DNA of 47,320 nt from an uncultured Lachnospiraceae bacterium (GCA_910578715.1 CAJTRL010000025.1:1-47320), one strand, 5' to 3'; numbered from the stretch's first letter, positions 1-7,515 are shown. Notes: generated from the sequence alone by a model not told the origin. Made by a program: numbers and translations.

Positions 1-640
1 AATAGAAAAACGGCTCCACGCTTGTCACGTAATTATTCTCATCATAGGGATTATGAATAAAAATCATATCCGGGCGGTGAAGCCCAAAATCAAACTCATC
101 ATATTTTGTTACAGGCACATCGGCGGGATATTTGTCCGCTTCATAGTGCGCCATACCCAGACTTCCATCCTGATTTTTGTCAAAATAAGGAATTGGAATC
201 ACATAAGCATCGCAGTCCGGGTCTGCATCCGCAGCCCGCCAGACGCTTTCAAGGCTGTCCCACATACTCGCCTTATAAGGCAGAAAAACCACCTCGATGC
301 GCATCTTAACATCATATTTTAAACTGTTCGAAATCTTAATCAGCTTTTGACGTAATGGCTTATATATCTTGTTGGCCCCTGACTCTTTTCCACCTGTCAG
401 TTCTTCATAAAACCTGTATACAAGTTCACAATATTCTTCCAATAATGTTACGGTAGGATGCCCTTCTCCTTCCGTACTTTCGATTAACGTTCCTAGAGAA
501 ATTCCATGATTCTGACACTCTTCCAGTAAAGCTGCTGCAGTGGAAATATTTTTCTGTTCTACACTATTTCGTATCTGTTCCTGTATTTGTTCCATCCGCG
601 CAAGCAGTTCTTCCGACTGTTGCTTCTGATGCTTTCTCAT
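1..640 (-). CDS. CDP-glycerol glycerophosphotransferase-like protein, 3' part missing
   Basis: This is an open frame of 213 codons that starts with ATG at 638-640 (MRKHQKQQSEELL) and runs off the left edge, so only the N-terminal part is visible. About the first 100 residues are a charged, probably coiled-coil helical segment. They are followed by a region with the motifs KASMWDSLESVW, DAYVIPIPYFD and RPDMIFIHNPYDE. From memory these resemble Lachnospiraceae proteins annotated as CDP-glycerol:glycerophosphotransferase family enzymes, which make or modify teichoic-acid-like surface polymers. The catalytic C-terminal half is outside the window, so the enzyme assignment is inference. It lies downstream of three surface-protein genes on the same strand, after a 130-bp gap containing a hairpin, and may be a separate unit. 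No strong ribosome site was identified. Confidence 0.6.
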   Translation of the reverse strand, partial: MRKHQKQQSEELLARMEQIQEQIRNSVEQKNISTAAALLEECQNHGISLGTLIESTEGEGHPTVTLLEEYCELVYRFYEELTGGKESGANKIYKPLRQKLIKISNSLKYDVKMRIEVVFLPYKASMWDSLESVWRAADADPDCDAYVIPIPYFDKNQDGSLGMAHYEADKYPADVPVTKYDEFDFGLHRPDMIFIHNPYDENNYVTSVEPFFY

Positions 641-708
641 GAAACGTCCGTCTCCCTGTCTCTCTTAATCTAAAAAAACAAAACTTATTTTCAAATATTA
701 CAGCAAAC

Positions 709-759
709 TGCTTCGCCCCTCCCCAAAACCAAAAACAGAGGAGTTAAATGGGCGAAGCA
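709..759 (-). terminator. Hairpin after the surface-protein gene
   Basis: The arms TGCTTCGCCC (709-718) and GGGCGAAGCA (750-759) are perfect complements, and a second short CCTC/GAGG pairing lies inside. The hairpin lies just after the stop codon of the 773-2203 gene. The U-run on the minus strand is weak, so this could be a 3'-stabilising structure instead of a strong intrinsic terminator. Confidence 0.5.
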
Positions 760-772
760 TGTTTTCATAAGA

Positions 773-2203
773 TTATCTTAACTTCACATCTACTGTCGCT
801 GTTTTTGTTTCACCACCAACTGTTACATAGGTAATTGTAGCTTCTCTTGTTGTATCAGATGCATAACCGTCTATATAGAACTTCATATATGCTGCTGGAA
901 GCGTTATCAGCCCATTACTATCCGTCGCAGCTACCCATGCTCCGGACCCTTCTGCATTATAACCATCGTATATCGTTCCATTAATATCCATCTCTACCTT
1001 TGAAACAGATGCCAGTGCATTATTACCGGAACCACTCGTATAATTAATTGTTCCAACTGCAGAGCCAGTTTTAAAGGAAGGTCCCTTTGCAGCTTCTACA
1101 GCTTTCAGTCTGACATTAACGGTCGCAGTCTTTGTGTCCCCACCGGATGTCACATATGTAATTGTAGCCTCTCTGGCAGCATCATTCGGATAAGTTGCAA
1201 GGTAATATGCCATATATTCCGGCTGTAAGGTAATCTTGCCATTCTCATCAACAGCATCCGTCCATGCACCGGCCACCGCATTGTATCCGTCAAAGCTGGT
1301 TCCAGCATTATCCATCTCTACCTTCGAAATCGACGCCACCGCATCACTGCCCGTACCAGAACGATATTTAATCGTACCGACATCATTTCCGGCCTTGAAT
1401 ACCGGATTCGGATTCTCATACAGAGCGCCTGTTCCTGTTTCCGGCGTTGCATTATCGGGTGCATTATCATTGCTGTAAACAGCCGTAATCCGGATGCCCT
1501 TTGTCAGTTTCGTCCAGTCAGCTTTCGCATTCATCGTTCCACCAAAAGTAAATGCGGTAATACCATCACCGTTCGCAGCAAGACCGCTTATCGTAAAGTC
1601 GTCCGCCACATTATTACCCGTCGAGCCCAGGTCGATTTTTCCCTGATAATCGGCTTTTGCAAGCAGAAAATCCACATCGTTCTCGCCCGCTACCAGTATC
1701 TTTTCCTTTCCTGTAGCCGGTGTCATCGTCGCATCCGCAAGGTCTGCGCCCGTGGTTGTCAAATCTGCCGCCGCAGGTGTAGCACCGACCTTTACTTCTG
1801 TAGAATCTGCCGGAACCAGCGTCAGATTAATTACATAATCATCAGCAGTCGCATTCGTTACATCAGCAGGGTCGGAAGCAAAGGTAATTTTATCTTCATT
1901 CAAATCTTCCACGTTAAAAGTAACCGTGATTACCTTGTCTTTGGTACTCTTATTGATAATACCGTAATTCTTGGATACTACCTGGTCCTGAACAATCGTC
2001 GTGCCGCCATCCTTGTCTACATCGAGCCCGTTCGGGTTAAATGCCACTTTAAAGTCTGTCGGAACGATTACATTGGTCACATCATAAGCATAAATCGGTG
2101 CGTCTACGGACACTTCCTGTTCTGCTGCGGAAGCTGTTATGGACATTCCCATTACCATAGATGCGCTTAAAGCAAACGCCAGGGCTTTTTTCATTTTTTT
2201 CAT
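773..2203 (-). CDS. Secreted surface protein with two C-terminal repeats
   Basis: A 476-residue protein with a clear signal peptide (MKKMKKALAFALSASMVMG, cleavage near ASAA) and no LPXTG motif or C-terminal anchor. Residues about 30-260 form a domain with recognisable counterparts in the 2860-4287 product: a VIVPTDF-type strand, a YGIINKS motif, a VITVTF-NVED strand and a W-KL-GIR segment. I know no assigned function for it. Residues about 268-375 and 376-476 are two tandem repeats of roughly 100 residues, each with VGTI, SKVEMD, DGYNA, REATITYVT and GG(D/E)TKTATV. The start is supported by CAAGGAGG 9 bases upstream. It is the third gene of a minus-strand run with 2232-2780 and 2860-4287. The role is probably display or adhesion at the cell surface, which is inference. 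It could be part of the phase-variable unit proposed at 6051-7515. Confidence 0.75.
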   Translation of the reverse strand: MKKMKKALAFALSASMVMGMSITASAAEQEVSVDAPIYAYDVTNVIVPTDFKVAFNPNGLDVDKDGGTTIVQDQVVSKNYGIINKSTKDKVITVTFNVEDLNEDKITFASDPADVTNATADDYVINLTLVPADSTEVKVGATPAAADLTTTGADLADATMTPATGKEKILVAGENDVDFLLAKADYQGKIDLGSTGNNVADDFTISGLAANGDGITAFTFGGTMNAKADWTKLTKGIRITAVYSNDNAPDNATPETGTGALYENPNPVFKAGNDVGTIKYRSGTGSDAVASISKVEMDNAGTSFDGYNAVAGAWTDAVDENGKITLQPEYMAYYLATYPNDAAREATITYVTSGGDTKTATVNVRLKAVEAAKGPSFKTGSAVGTINYTSGSGNNALASVSKVEMDINGTIYDGYNAEGSGAWVAATDSNGLITLPAAYMKFYIDGYASDTTREATITYVTVGGETKTATVDVKLR

Positions 2204-2231
2204 TTTCTCCGTTTTCCTCCTTGTTCATCAA

Positions 2232-2780
2232 CTATTTCAAAATAGAAATCGTTACCTTGAATCCTACGCTGCTCACCTCCTCAAGGTTTTCATCCACCAT
2301 CGTATACATTACCACCGCATCGTACTCGCCTGCCGCCAGCTCTTTATCCAGCTTAAAATTCTTCAGTTCCGTTCCTATCGGAAGCATCGGGGAGGAATAT
2401 AGCAACTCGTTCGTAGTCTCTTCATAAACATCGAAGTACAATGTATATAAATTGTTTTCTACGTTGGCCACATAAGCATTGGGAGACTCTGATTTTCCGT
2501 CATCAAAAGTCCACGACGTTGTCATCTTGCATTCAAACATCCCCTTGCTGACCTTGTCGGACATCTCTTCCATGATATCCTCCATATTATCTTCATCCAC
2601 AAATCCCCGGTCCAGAACGGATGAATTTGCAGGGCCTTCGGCTTCTTGTAACGGCGTTTCTTCATTTTTTGCCATAAGCAAGACAATACAGACAATCAAT
2701 GCCGCTACCAATATAGCAAAGGCAATCACGATGATAGCAATCGTACTGCATTTCTTTCCTGCATTTTTCTGGTTGGACAT
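2232..2780 (-). CDS. Membrane-anchored hypothetical protein with extracellular beta domain
   Basis: A 182-residue protein. The N-terminus is short and basic (MSNQKNAGKKC) and is followed by one strong transmembrane helix (about residues 12-36) and a short acidic linker. The C-terminal domain (about residues 75-182) looks beta-rich and extracellular: MTTSWTFDDG, NAYVANVENN, LYTLYFDVYEE, AGEYDAVVMYT. I recognise similar hypothetical proteins from Lachnospiraceae surface loci but know no function. The start has GAGAGGAG upstream. It lies 28 bp upstream of the 773-2203 gene and 79 bp downstream of the 2860-4287 gene, so the three are probably co-transcribed. The membrane anchor suggests that it tethers or assembles the secreted partners, which is inference. 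Confidence 0.7.
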   Translation of the reverse strand: MSNQKNAGKKCSTIAIIVIAFAILVAALIVCIVLLMAKNEETPLQEAEGPANSSVLDRGFVDEDNMEDIMEEMSDKVSKGMFECKMTTSWTFDDGKSESPNAYVANVENNLYTLYFDVYEETTNELLYSSPMLPIGTELKNFKLDKELAAGEYDAVVMYTMVDENLEEVSSVGFKVTISILK

Positions 2781-2859
2781 AACCTAAAACTCCTCTCTAT
2801 ATGATGAATCATCCATAATGGCAATTCTTCATACCACTTTTGTGAAAATTAGAAAATAT

Positions 2860-4287
2860 TCAATCGATGTGAATCAATGCTCCCGTTCCCTCTATGATTT
2901 CTTCGCATCCGTCCGCCTTCTGATATGTATAAACAACTGACAGTCTGATACCGCCGGACAGCTTTTCCCACTCCGCGTCAGGATTCATGACGCCATAAAA
3001 AGTATACGCCGTCACGCCTTTTCCATCCGGAGAAAGACCCTTTAGCACAATTGGGGAAACTTCTTCGGAATTATTGTCCTCCCCTTCCAGACCGGCTTCC
3101 GGCAAATCCATATCACCTTCCAGATTTTCTTCTGTCAGACCAGTATCGCTTTCTGTCCCATCCTCCGACAGCGTTGTATTCCTTTCTGTCTCATCCTCCG
3201 GCAGCACTGCATCCTTCTCTGTCTCTTCTCCTGATTCAGTACCATAAACAGCGCCCGATAATCGGAAAGCAATCTGATTGAACCCGGCATAGAGCGTCAC
3301 CGCCTGTTCCTGGGCCCCGCCCATTCCGACATTCTGTAAAGAGTCTCCGGAAACGTCGCTGCCGATTGGCTGACCATCTATCAAAACAGGTTCTTCATTT
3401 GCCGGAACCGCCGCCAGATAAATCGCATAAACATTTCTTCCGGCATTCTCAGCCTCTTCCGGAGAATCCACAAAAAGCAATTCTCCATCCGTATAGTCCT
3501 CCACCGTAAATGACACCGTCACTATCTGAGCACCGGAACTCTTATTCACAATGCCATACGTCCCGGAGATAATCTGCTCCGTCGATAAAGCGTCCTCCCC
3601 TACTCTGACAGGCAGACGATATGGGTTGAGCGCTAATGTATATGCGGAAGGAACAACGACATCGATAATCTCCGGCAGTGCCGGCTCTTCTCCGTTCTCT
3701 TCCTGATTTTCCAGTTTTTTCTTTTCCTTTTCGAGCTTTTCTTTTTCGAGTTCTTCTTTTTCTATCCCTTCCGTACTGCTTTCTTTTCCATCATTACCAG
3801 AAACGCTCCCCTGAAAAGCGCCGTACTTATCTTTTCCCGCTTCTGTAGCACCGTTTGTCAGAGATTCCTCCGGATTCCCGGTATTATTACCGGAAGCCGT
3901 TTCCTTTCCTTCTTCCGCATCATTGCCGGAATCCGCTTCATTCCTAGTTTCTCCCGGCTCTTTCGATTCTGTATTATCGCCGGAGGACGCTTCTTCTCCG
4001 CTTTCTCCGGGCTCTTTCTTTTCTATATTATCGCCGGAGGACGCTTCTTCTCCGCTTTCTCCAGGCTTTTTCTTTTCTATATTTTCACCGGAGGACGCTT
4101 CTCCTCCGCTTTCTCCTGATTTTTTCGTTTCTTCATTATCGCCGGAGGCGTTTTCGATTCCGGCGCCTTTCAAACTTTCTTCTGCAAAAGTAGGGATTTC
4201 CAAACATCCAATCATCATGCAAAACGTCATGGCAAACGCTGCCCTTCTCACTAAAGCTGCGGCATTGCGTTTCTTTCGCTTTCTCAT
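2860..4287 (-). CDS. Secreted acidic surface protein with Glu/Ser-rich tandem repeats
   Basis: A 475-residue protein with a basic N-terminus and a signal peptide (hydrophobic core about residues 14-34, likely cleavage near TFAEE). Residues 58-111 are three 18-residue repeats of the type GESGEEASSGDNIEKKEP, followed by more E/G/S/N-rich linker and an ELEKEKLEKEKK coiled stretch. Residues about 210-475 carry the domain also found in the 773-2203 protein (IIDVVVPSAY, GIVNKSSG, IVTVSFTVEDY, WEKLSGGIRLSVVYTY). A second acidic, low-complexity insert interrupts it (about residues 355-410). The start has AAAGGGAGGTG eight bases upstream. The gene begins immediately after the structured non-coding region attributed to the TnpB-like gene, in the same direction. 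Surface display is inferred, and the repeats suggest variable length between strains. Confidence 0.75.
   Translation of the reverse strand: MRKRKKRNAAALVRRAAFAMTFCMMIGCLEIPTFAEESLKGAGIENASGDNEETKKSGESGGEASSGENIEKKKPGESGEEASSGDNIEKKEPGESGEEASSGDNTESKEPGETRNEADSGNDAEEGKETASGNNTGNPEESLTNGATEAGKDKYGAFQGSVSGNDGKESSTEGIEKEELEKEKLEKEKKKLENQEENGEEPALPEIIDVVVPSAYTLALNPYRLPVRVGEDALSTEQIISGTYGIVNKSSGAQIVTVSFTVEDYTDGELLFVDSPEEAENAGRNVYAIYLAAVPANEEPVLIDGQPIGSDVSGDSLQNVGMGGAQEQAVTLYAGFNQIAFRLSGAVYGTESGEETEKDAVLPEDETERNTTLSEDGTESDTGLTEENLEGDMDLPEAGLEGEDNNSEEVSPIVLKGLSPDGKGVTAYTFYGVMNPDAEWEKLSGGIRLSVVYTYQKADGCEEIIEGTGALIHID
3955..4116 (-). repeat. Three in-frame 54-bp tandem repeats
   Basis: Three consecutive 54-bp units encode residues 58-75, 76-93 and 94-111 of the surface protein. 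Units two and three are almost identical (GESGEEASSGDN). Because each is 18 codons, copy-number change by slippage would keep the frame. A fourth, degenerate unit follows (GETRNEADSGND). Confidence 0.85.
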
Positions 4288-4324
4288 GGCACACCTCCCT
4301 TTCTCAGATTCCTGTAAAATTTAA

Positions 4325-4559
4325 TAAGGCACATTGGTTACCCTTTCGGGTAATGCGCGACTGCTTTTGGCATATCCCGCTTCGCTCCTCCGTACATCAC
4401 ACGCCGGTGTTCCGAAGGTCCTGGCGCACCCAATTCACAAAAATCGTTATTCCAGCGCCGTTCTTCTTTTTTATCTTCAAAAAATGTTTTCCAGTCCGTT
4501 TCCGGTAAAACCCCGGCTGCTGCCGGAATTTATCTGCAAAATATTTTTTAATGAACAGT
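4325..4559 (-). ncRNA. Candidate omega/guide RNA of the TnpB-like gene
   Basis: About 235 bases follow the stop codon of the TnpB-like gene on the same strand and hold no convincing ORF. Reading the minus strand there is a 5-bp GC hairpin (4513-4526). Next comes a GGCGC/GCGCC long-range pairing between about 4460 and 4425. A CTTCGG-containing stem follows, then a perfect 6-bp hairpin with a GAAA loop, TTACCC-GAAA-GGGTAA (4338-4353). In TnpB systems the guide RNA is encoded at and beyond the 3' end of tnpB, with the guide just after the last scaffold hairpin. By analogy the guide would be the bases immediately below 4338. Position, strand and structure are seen in the sequence; function, exact ends and guide identity are inference. 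Confidence 0.55.
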
Positions 4560-5927
4560 TTATTTCTCCCAAACCAATTCTGTCCGACCGCGGCTGATTG
4601 CATTTCTTGCGGCATTTACTTTTTTATCCGCTTCATAACCACAGCACTCACACCAGAATCTGTCTTTGCTGTACTTTCCCATTCCGCCGCAGTTACTGCA
4701 CTCCGTACTGATTCCTTTACCAAACACTTCGACAATTTCAACCGAATGTTCTCTGCATTTTTGTTCCAGCCTTTCGCGAATCAGACCTCTTTTCCAGACG
4801 CCCGTGGAATAGTTAATATCCTTGTTATATCCCGCAGCGCCGTTCTTTGGCAGTCCCGGTATATAAAAAACTCCCGGTTTTTCCACGTCAATCATGCGAT
4901 TGATTTCCTGGTTTACATAAGTTTCCAACCTGGCATCCAGCCGGGCTTTATGAGCCTTGTACTTTTTCCGCCCCGCATTATTGTTTTTTTCCCGGCTATA
5001 TGTCCGGGCTGCGGCACGCATATATTCAACAAGTTCCTGATGAAGCTCTCCAAAGCGCTCTCCATAGGCCACGCCTTCATGAGTGGTGAACATGCACCAG
5101 ATTCCCTGGGATAAACCGACTTTTTTCGTATAATCCGGATGCTTTCTAATTTTTACTTCAACAGGGATGTCTATTTCTATTTTTTTTTCTTCCCGCTTTA
5201 GTTTGATATAGAGCTGTTGTTTATAGGCGTTTTCGTCCGTGAGCGGAATAAAGATGCGTTTTCGTTTTTCTTTGCCCGCCACAAAAATACCATATTGCTT
5301 TTTTCGGCAGTCCCCCGGATGACCAGAGTCTTTTTCCCCATAACGGTAAGCGCGTTCCGTTATGAAAAATCCTTCCGCCCTGTCGGTATGAAGATTCCTG
5401 ACATGGTATTTTCTTACCTGTCTGCAAAGATACCCTTGCAGCTTCTTCACATCTACCTGTTCCGCTATTTCATCATGTTTTGCCTGTATTTCCTGCGGTA
5501 AAAGAATCGGCTTCCGATTCAGCACCGCTTCAAAAGCATTGTTGGATTTCAGTAGAAAACGCAGATAGTGCTTTTCTTCGTCCGTAAAACGTTCATTCCG
5601 TCCAATCAGCTTCAGAAGTCTGGTCTTCGTTCTGGCCCAGCCGCATTTAATATCGCCCAGTGCGTCAAAAACAGCCCGGTAATAATATACGGAAGGCATC
5701 CCAAGCTCCGCCCGGAGTCCGCAGTCCGTCATCTCGTTCTGAATGGTATAACCCGGATACAATTTCGAAAGACTTCCGATTCCGCCATACCGGGCATACA
5801 CATAATTTTTCACCGTGCGGTAATCTTCTGCGATTTCCAGAAGTTTTTCCAAGTCTTCTTCCGGTATCGCTCCCTGACTGTATTGATGAATCGTTCTGCA
5901 CACCGGTTCCTGTTTCGGCATGTTCAT
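4560..5927 (-). CDS. TnpB-family protein, apparently nuclease-dead (TldR-like)
   Basis: A 455-residue TnpB/Cas12-lineage protein. The C-terminal half aligns by eye with TnpB RuvC and zinc-ribbon domains. The ribbon is intact (CSNC at 410-413, CECC at 426-429) and is followed by the NAARN helix. The three catalytic acidic positions look lost. The RuvC-I GIDLG motif reads GLSQG (Ser273). The RuvC-II I-E-D-L motif reads YIPGLP (Pro357). The RuvC-III D-x-NAA motif reads KVNAA (Lys436), although an Asp remains two residues earlier. No TnpA is nearby, so this is not an intact IS605-type element. Known nuclease-dead TnpB homologues (TldR) are RNA-guided repressors, and DNA binding without cutting is the inferred role here. 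The frame is open from TTG at 5963, with further ATGs at 5939 and 5921; 5927 is preferred for a GGGA six bases upstream. It lies between the recombinase switch and the surface genes. Confidence 0.8.
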   Translation of the reverse strand: MNMPKQEPVCRTIHQYSQGAIPEEDLEKLLEIAEDYRTVKNYVYARYGGIGSLSKLYPGYTIQNEMTDCGLRAELGMPSVYYYRAVFDALGDIKCGWARTKTRLLKLIGRNERFTDEEKHYLRFLLKSNNAFEAVLNRKPILLPQEIQAKHDEIAEQVDVKKLQGYLCRQVRKYHVRNLHTDRAEGFFITERAYRYGEKDSGHPGDCRKKQYGIFVAGKEKRKRIFIPLTDENAYKQQLYIKLKREEKKIEIDIPVEVKIRKHPDYTKKVGLSQGIWCMFTTHEGVAYGERFGELHQELVEYMRAAARTYSREKNNNAGRKKYKAHKARLDARLETYVNQEINRMIDVEKPGVFYIPGLPKNGAAGYNKDINYSTGVWKRGLIRERLEQKCREHSVEIVEVFGKGISTECSNCGGMGKYSKDRFWCECCGYEADKKVNAARNAISRGRTELVWEK

Positions 5928-5941
5928 TTTTATTCCCATCC

Positions 5942-5992
5942 GTCTGCTTTGGCAGACACTCAAATCAATAGTTGAAAATTTTAATTTTCAAC
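5942..5992 (-). promoter_or_regulatory. Two palindromes ahead of the TnpB-like gene
   Basis: GTTGAAAATT-TT-AATTTTCAAC (5971-5992) is a perfect 10-bp inverted repeat. GTCTGC-TTTG-GCAGAC (5942-5957) is a 6-bp hairpin that lies across the probable ribosome-binding region. Both are in the leader that would be transcribed when the invertible promoter faces this gene. They may be an operator and a translation-limiting hairpin; no regulator can be named. Confidence 0.4.
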
Positions 5993-6050
5993 CTTGTCTC
6001 CGTGCCTGTTTTCACAAGCGTTCATTTTTATCACATACTTTTCCTCTGGA

Positions 6051-6089
6051 TTTTCGCAGAATGTTCTCTTCTGCGAAAAGGCGGCAGAG
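6051..6089 (-). repeat. Left inversion site (invL)
   Basis: Read on the minus strand, this matches the plus strand at 7477-7515 at 35 of 39 positions, including an unbroken 20-bp block. The core is a textbook tyrosine-recombinase crossover site: 11-bp arms TTTTCGCAGAA and TTCTGCGAAAA (perfect inverted repeats) around the 7-bp spacer GAGAACA. It lies 28 bp past the stop codon of the recombinase gene and about 120 bp before the TnpB-like start. Confidence 0.8.
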
Positions 6090-6116
6090 GCCCCGAATAT
6101 AAGCCAATGTTCGAGC

Positions 6117-7235
6117 TTACTGACCCATTATCTGACCATAAACCGATGATAACGTATTCATATGCCGGCGTTTGATATCCAGCGTCGGATGCACATATCG
6201 GTTCAGGGTGATTTTTACATCGGAATGCCCAAGTATTTCGCTGAGGCTTTTGATATCCGCCCCGCTATTGATACAATTGGTGGCAAAAGTATGGCGGAGT
6301 GCGTGAAAATTTTTCTTTTCCACACCCGCTGTTTTCAGGTAATTCTGGAATTTATTCTGATAGGTACGGGGTTCCATCGGATGATTTTTATTGATTACAT
6401 ACGGAAAAGATTCACTATAATAAAGACTCAGAAGATTCACAATCTCATCGGACAACGGGATTTCTCTCTGAGAAAAGACGCTCTTTGGATTTCCTTCTAA
6501 CAGAGTCGTTTTCTCGTTCCCATCTTTGCATGCGATTCTCTGCACCGTCGTATTGACATACAGCACCTTCCCGTTTAAGTCGATATCTTTCCATTTCAGG
6601 GAACAGATTTCTCCAAGCCGCAACCCCGTAGAAATACATAACAGGATTCCCATTTTATAGATATCCATCTCTTCGTATAAACACCGAAGCAGTTTCGCCT
6701 GTTCCGTTCGGTTCAGCACCCTGACGGGTCTTCTTCCATCCCTTTGTTTCTGATAGGAAAACCGGATAAGTTTTAAGTGATAATTCATTTCCCCATAAGA
6801 AAAAATCTGATTGAGTACGCAGACAATACTTTTCTTCAAACTGTCGGACAGCACACTCGTTTCATCACCGGAAAATATCTCTTCCAGAACAGTATTATCA
6901 AGTTCCACAAGAGCCTTGCCGTTTATTTTTTCGCGGATATGCTTTTCATAAATAGAACGGTATTTGATATAAGTCGCATACTTCCGTTTTTTTTCAACCA
7001 TATCCAGCCATCCCAGAGCCGCAGCGTGAAATGTCGCTTCTTTGTCCGATGCCGGTTCTTTATCCTTTGCCGCTTCCAGAATCCTCGCCGCAAGAAGTTT
7101 TTCCTTGACCTCTGCATAGGTCCGTGCGTATACGGAGCGGGTAATTCGTTTTCCGGTTCCAGTCTTATAGATACCATATCTTCCTTCCCATCGCCCATCT
7201 TTTCTCTTTCTGATGTTTTCTCCATGTCTTGCCAT
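6117..7235 (-). CDS. Tyrosine site-specific recombinase (predicted DNA invertase)
   Basis: A 372-residue tyrosine recombinase. The N-terminus has an AP2-like arm-binding segment (ENIRKRKDGRWEGRY), then a core-binding domain of integrase SAM-like type (residues about 65-150), then the catalytic domain. The catalytic residues are visible: Arg in TGLRLGEI, His and Arg in HALRHTF, the LGHSD histidine and the nucleophile Tyr in LNRYVHP. Length and sequence style resemble Tn916-family integrases. However, no conjugation, phage or excisionase genes are nearby, and the gene is tightly bracketed by inverted rather than direct repeats, so DNA inversion is the likelier job. The start has CAGGAGG eight bases upstream. 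Its own promoter must lie in 7236-7400 on the minus strand; I saw only weak candidates there. Confidence 0.9.
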   Translation of the reverse strand: MARHGENIRKRKDGRWEGRYGIYKTGTGKRITRSVYARTYAEVKEKLLAARILEAAKDKEPASDKEATFHAAALGWLDMVEKKRKYATYIKYRSIYEKHIREKINGKALVELDNTVLEEIFSGDETSVLSDSLKKSIVCVLNQIFSYGEMNYHLKLIRFSYQKQRDGRRPVRVLNRTEQAKLLRCLYEEMDIYKMGILLCISTGLRLGEICSLKWKDIDLNGKVLYVNTTVQRIACKDGNEKTTLLEGNPKSVFSQREIPLSDEIVNLLSLYYSESFPYVINKNHPMEPRTYQNKFQNYLKTAGVEKKNFHALRHTFATNCINSGADIKSLSEILGHSDVKITLNRYVHPTLDIKRRHMNTLSSVYGQIMGQ

Positions 7236-7416
7236 ATTTTTTTCCTCCTGACCCTTTTTTTGACCCCGATTGACAAATCTTGCGGGTTAGGTATCATTTT
7301 GACAAAATGCTCCAAAATGAAAAGCCATATTTTGCCAGAATTATGTGTTAAGAAAAACGGGAAACTCGCCGAAAGATAATATGAAAGAAAATAGCGGAAT
7401 GGATTCGCTCTGCGAT
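7236..7416. promoter_or_regulatory. Recombinase upstream region with small repeats
   Basis: This AT-rich stretch between the recombinase start and the outward promoter holds the palindrome CATTTTG-A-CAAAATG near 7297-7311. It also holds the element TTGACAAATCT at 7270-7280, which recurs at 7417-7427 as the -35 region of the outward promoter. These could be binding sites for the recombinase or a regulator. No ORF is supported here. Confidence 0.35.
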
Positions 7417-7445
7417 TTGACAAATCTCTATATAGTCAGTATAAT
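7417..7445 (+). promoter_or_regulatory. Consensus sigma-A promoter inside the invertible segment
   Basis: The -35 TTGACA (7417-7422) and -10 TATAAT (7440-7445) are both perfect, with an optimal 17-bp spacer. The predicted start is near 7452, about 25 bp before the right inversion site. No gene follows in the present direction; transcription would meet the strong terminator at 7514-7550. A perfect promoter pointing at a terminator is otherwise unexplained, and it supports the OFF-state reading of a phase switch. Confidence 0.85.
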
Positions 7446-7476
7446 ATTACTGCAATTAGGATTTTCGATACATACT

Positions 7477-7515
7477 CTCTGCCTCCTTTTCGCAGAAGAG
7501 AACAATCTATGAAAA
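7477..7515 (+). repeat. Right inversion site (invR)
   Basis: Partner of the site at 6051-6089, in inverted orientation. The core is TTTTCGCAGAA (7487-7497), spacer GAGAACA (7498-7504) and a degenerate right arm ATCTATGAAAA (7505-7515). The spacer is identical to the left site. The poorer right arm may overlap the terminator that follows. Confidence 0.8.

Larger units (their letters stand above)
6051..7515. other. Predicted invertible DNA segment carrying its own recombinase
   Basis: A 1.46-kb segment is bounded by inverted 39-bp sites with identical 7-bp spacers. It contains only a tyrosine recombinase gene and an outward-facing consensus promoter. Identical spacers in inverted orientation are what a tyrosine recombinase needs to flip the intervening DNA. 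In the orientation shown, the promoter at 7417-7445 points right, into the terminator at 7514-7550 (OFF). After inversion it would point left, through the left site, into the TnpB-like gene, its RNA and the surface genes (ON). The layout is seen; inversion itself is inferred. Confidence 0.75.

Noticed and set aside
3955..4116. Regular tandem repeats resembling a CRISPR array
   Set aside because: The units are contiguous 54-bp in-frame coding repeats without unique spacers, inside a secreted protein gene; no cas genes are present.
4334..4597. Plus-strand ORF over the guide-RNA-like region
   Set aside because: It is antisense to the structured region, has no ribosome site, and the product has no recognisable features.
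4325..5963. Active IS200/IS605 transposon
   Set aside because: There is no TnpA gene, no clear element ends, and the RuvC residues of the TnpB-like protein appear lost.
6117..7235. Integrase of a prophage or conjugative element
   Set aside because: No phage, conjugation or excisionase genes are nearby, and the sites around it are inverted, which predicts inversion, not excision.
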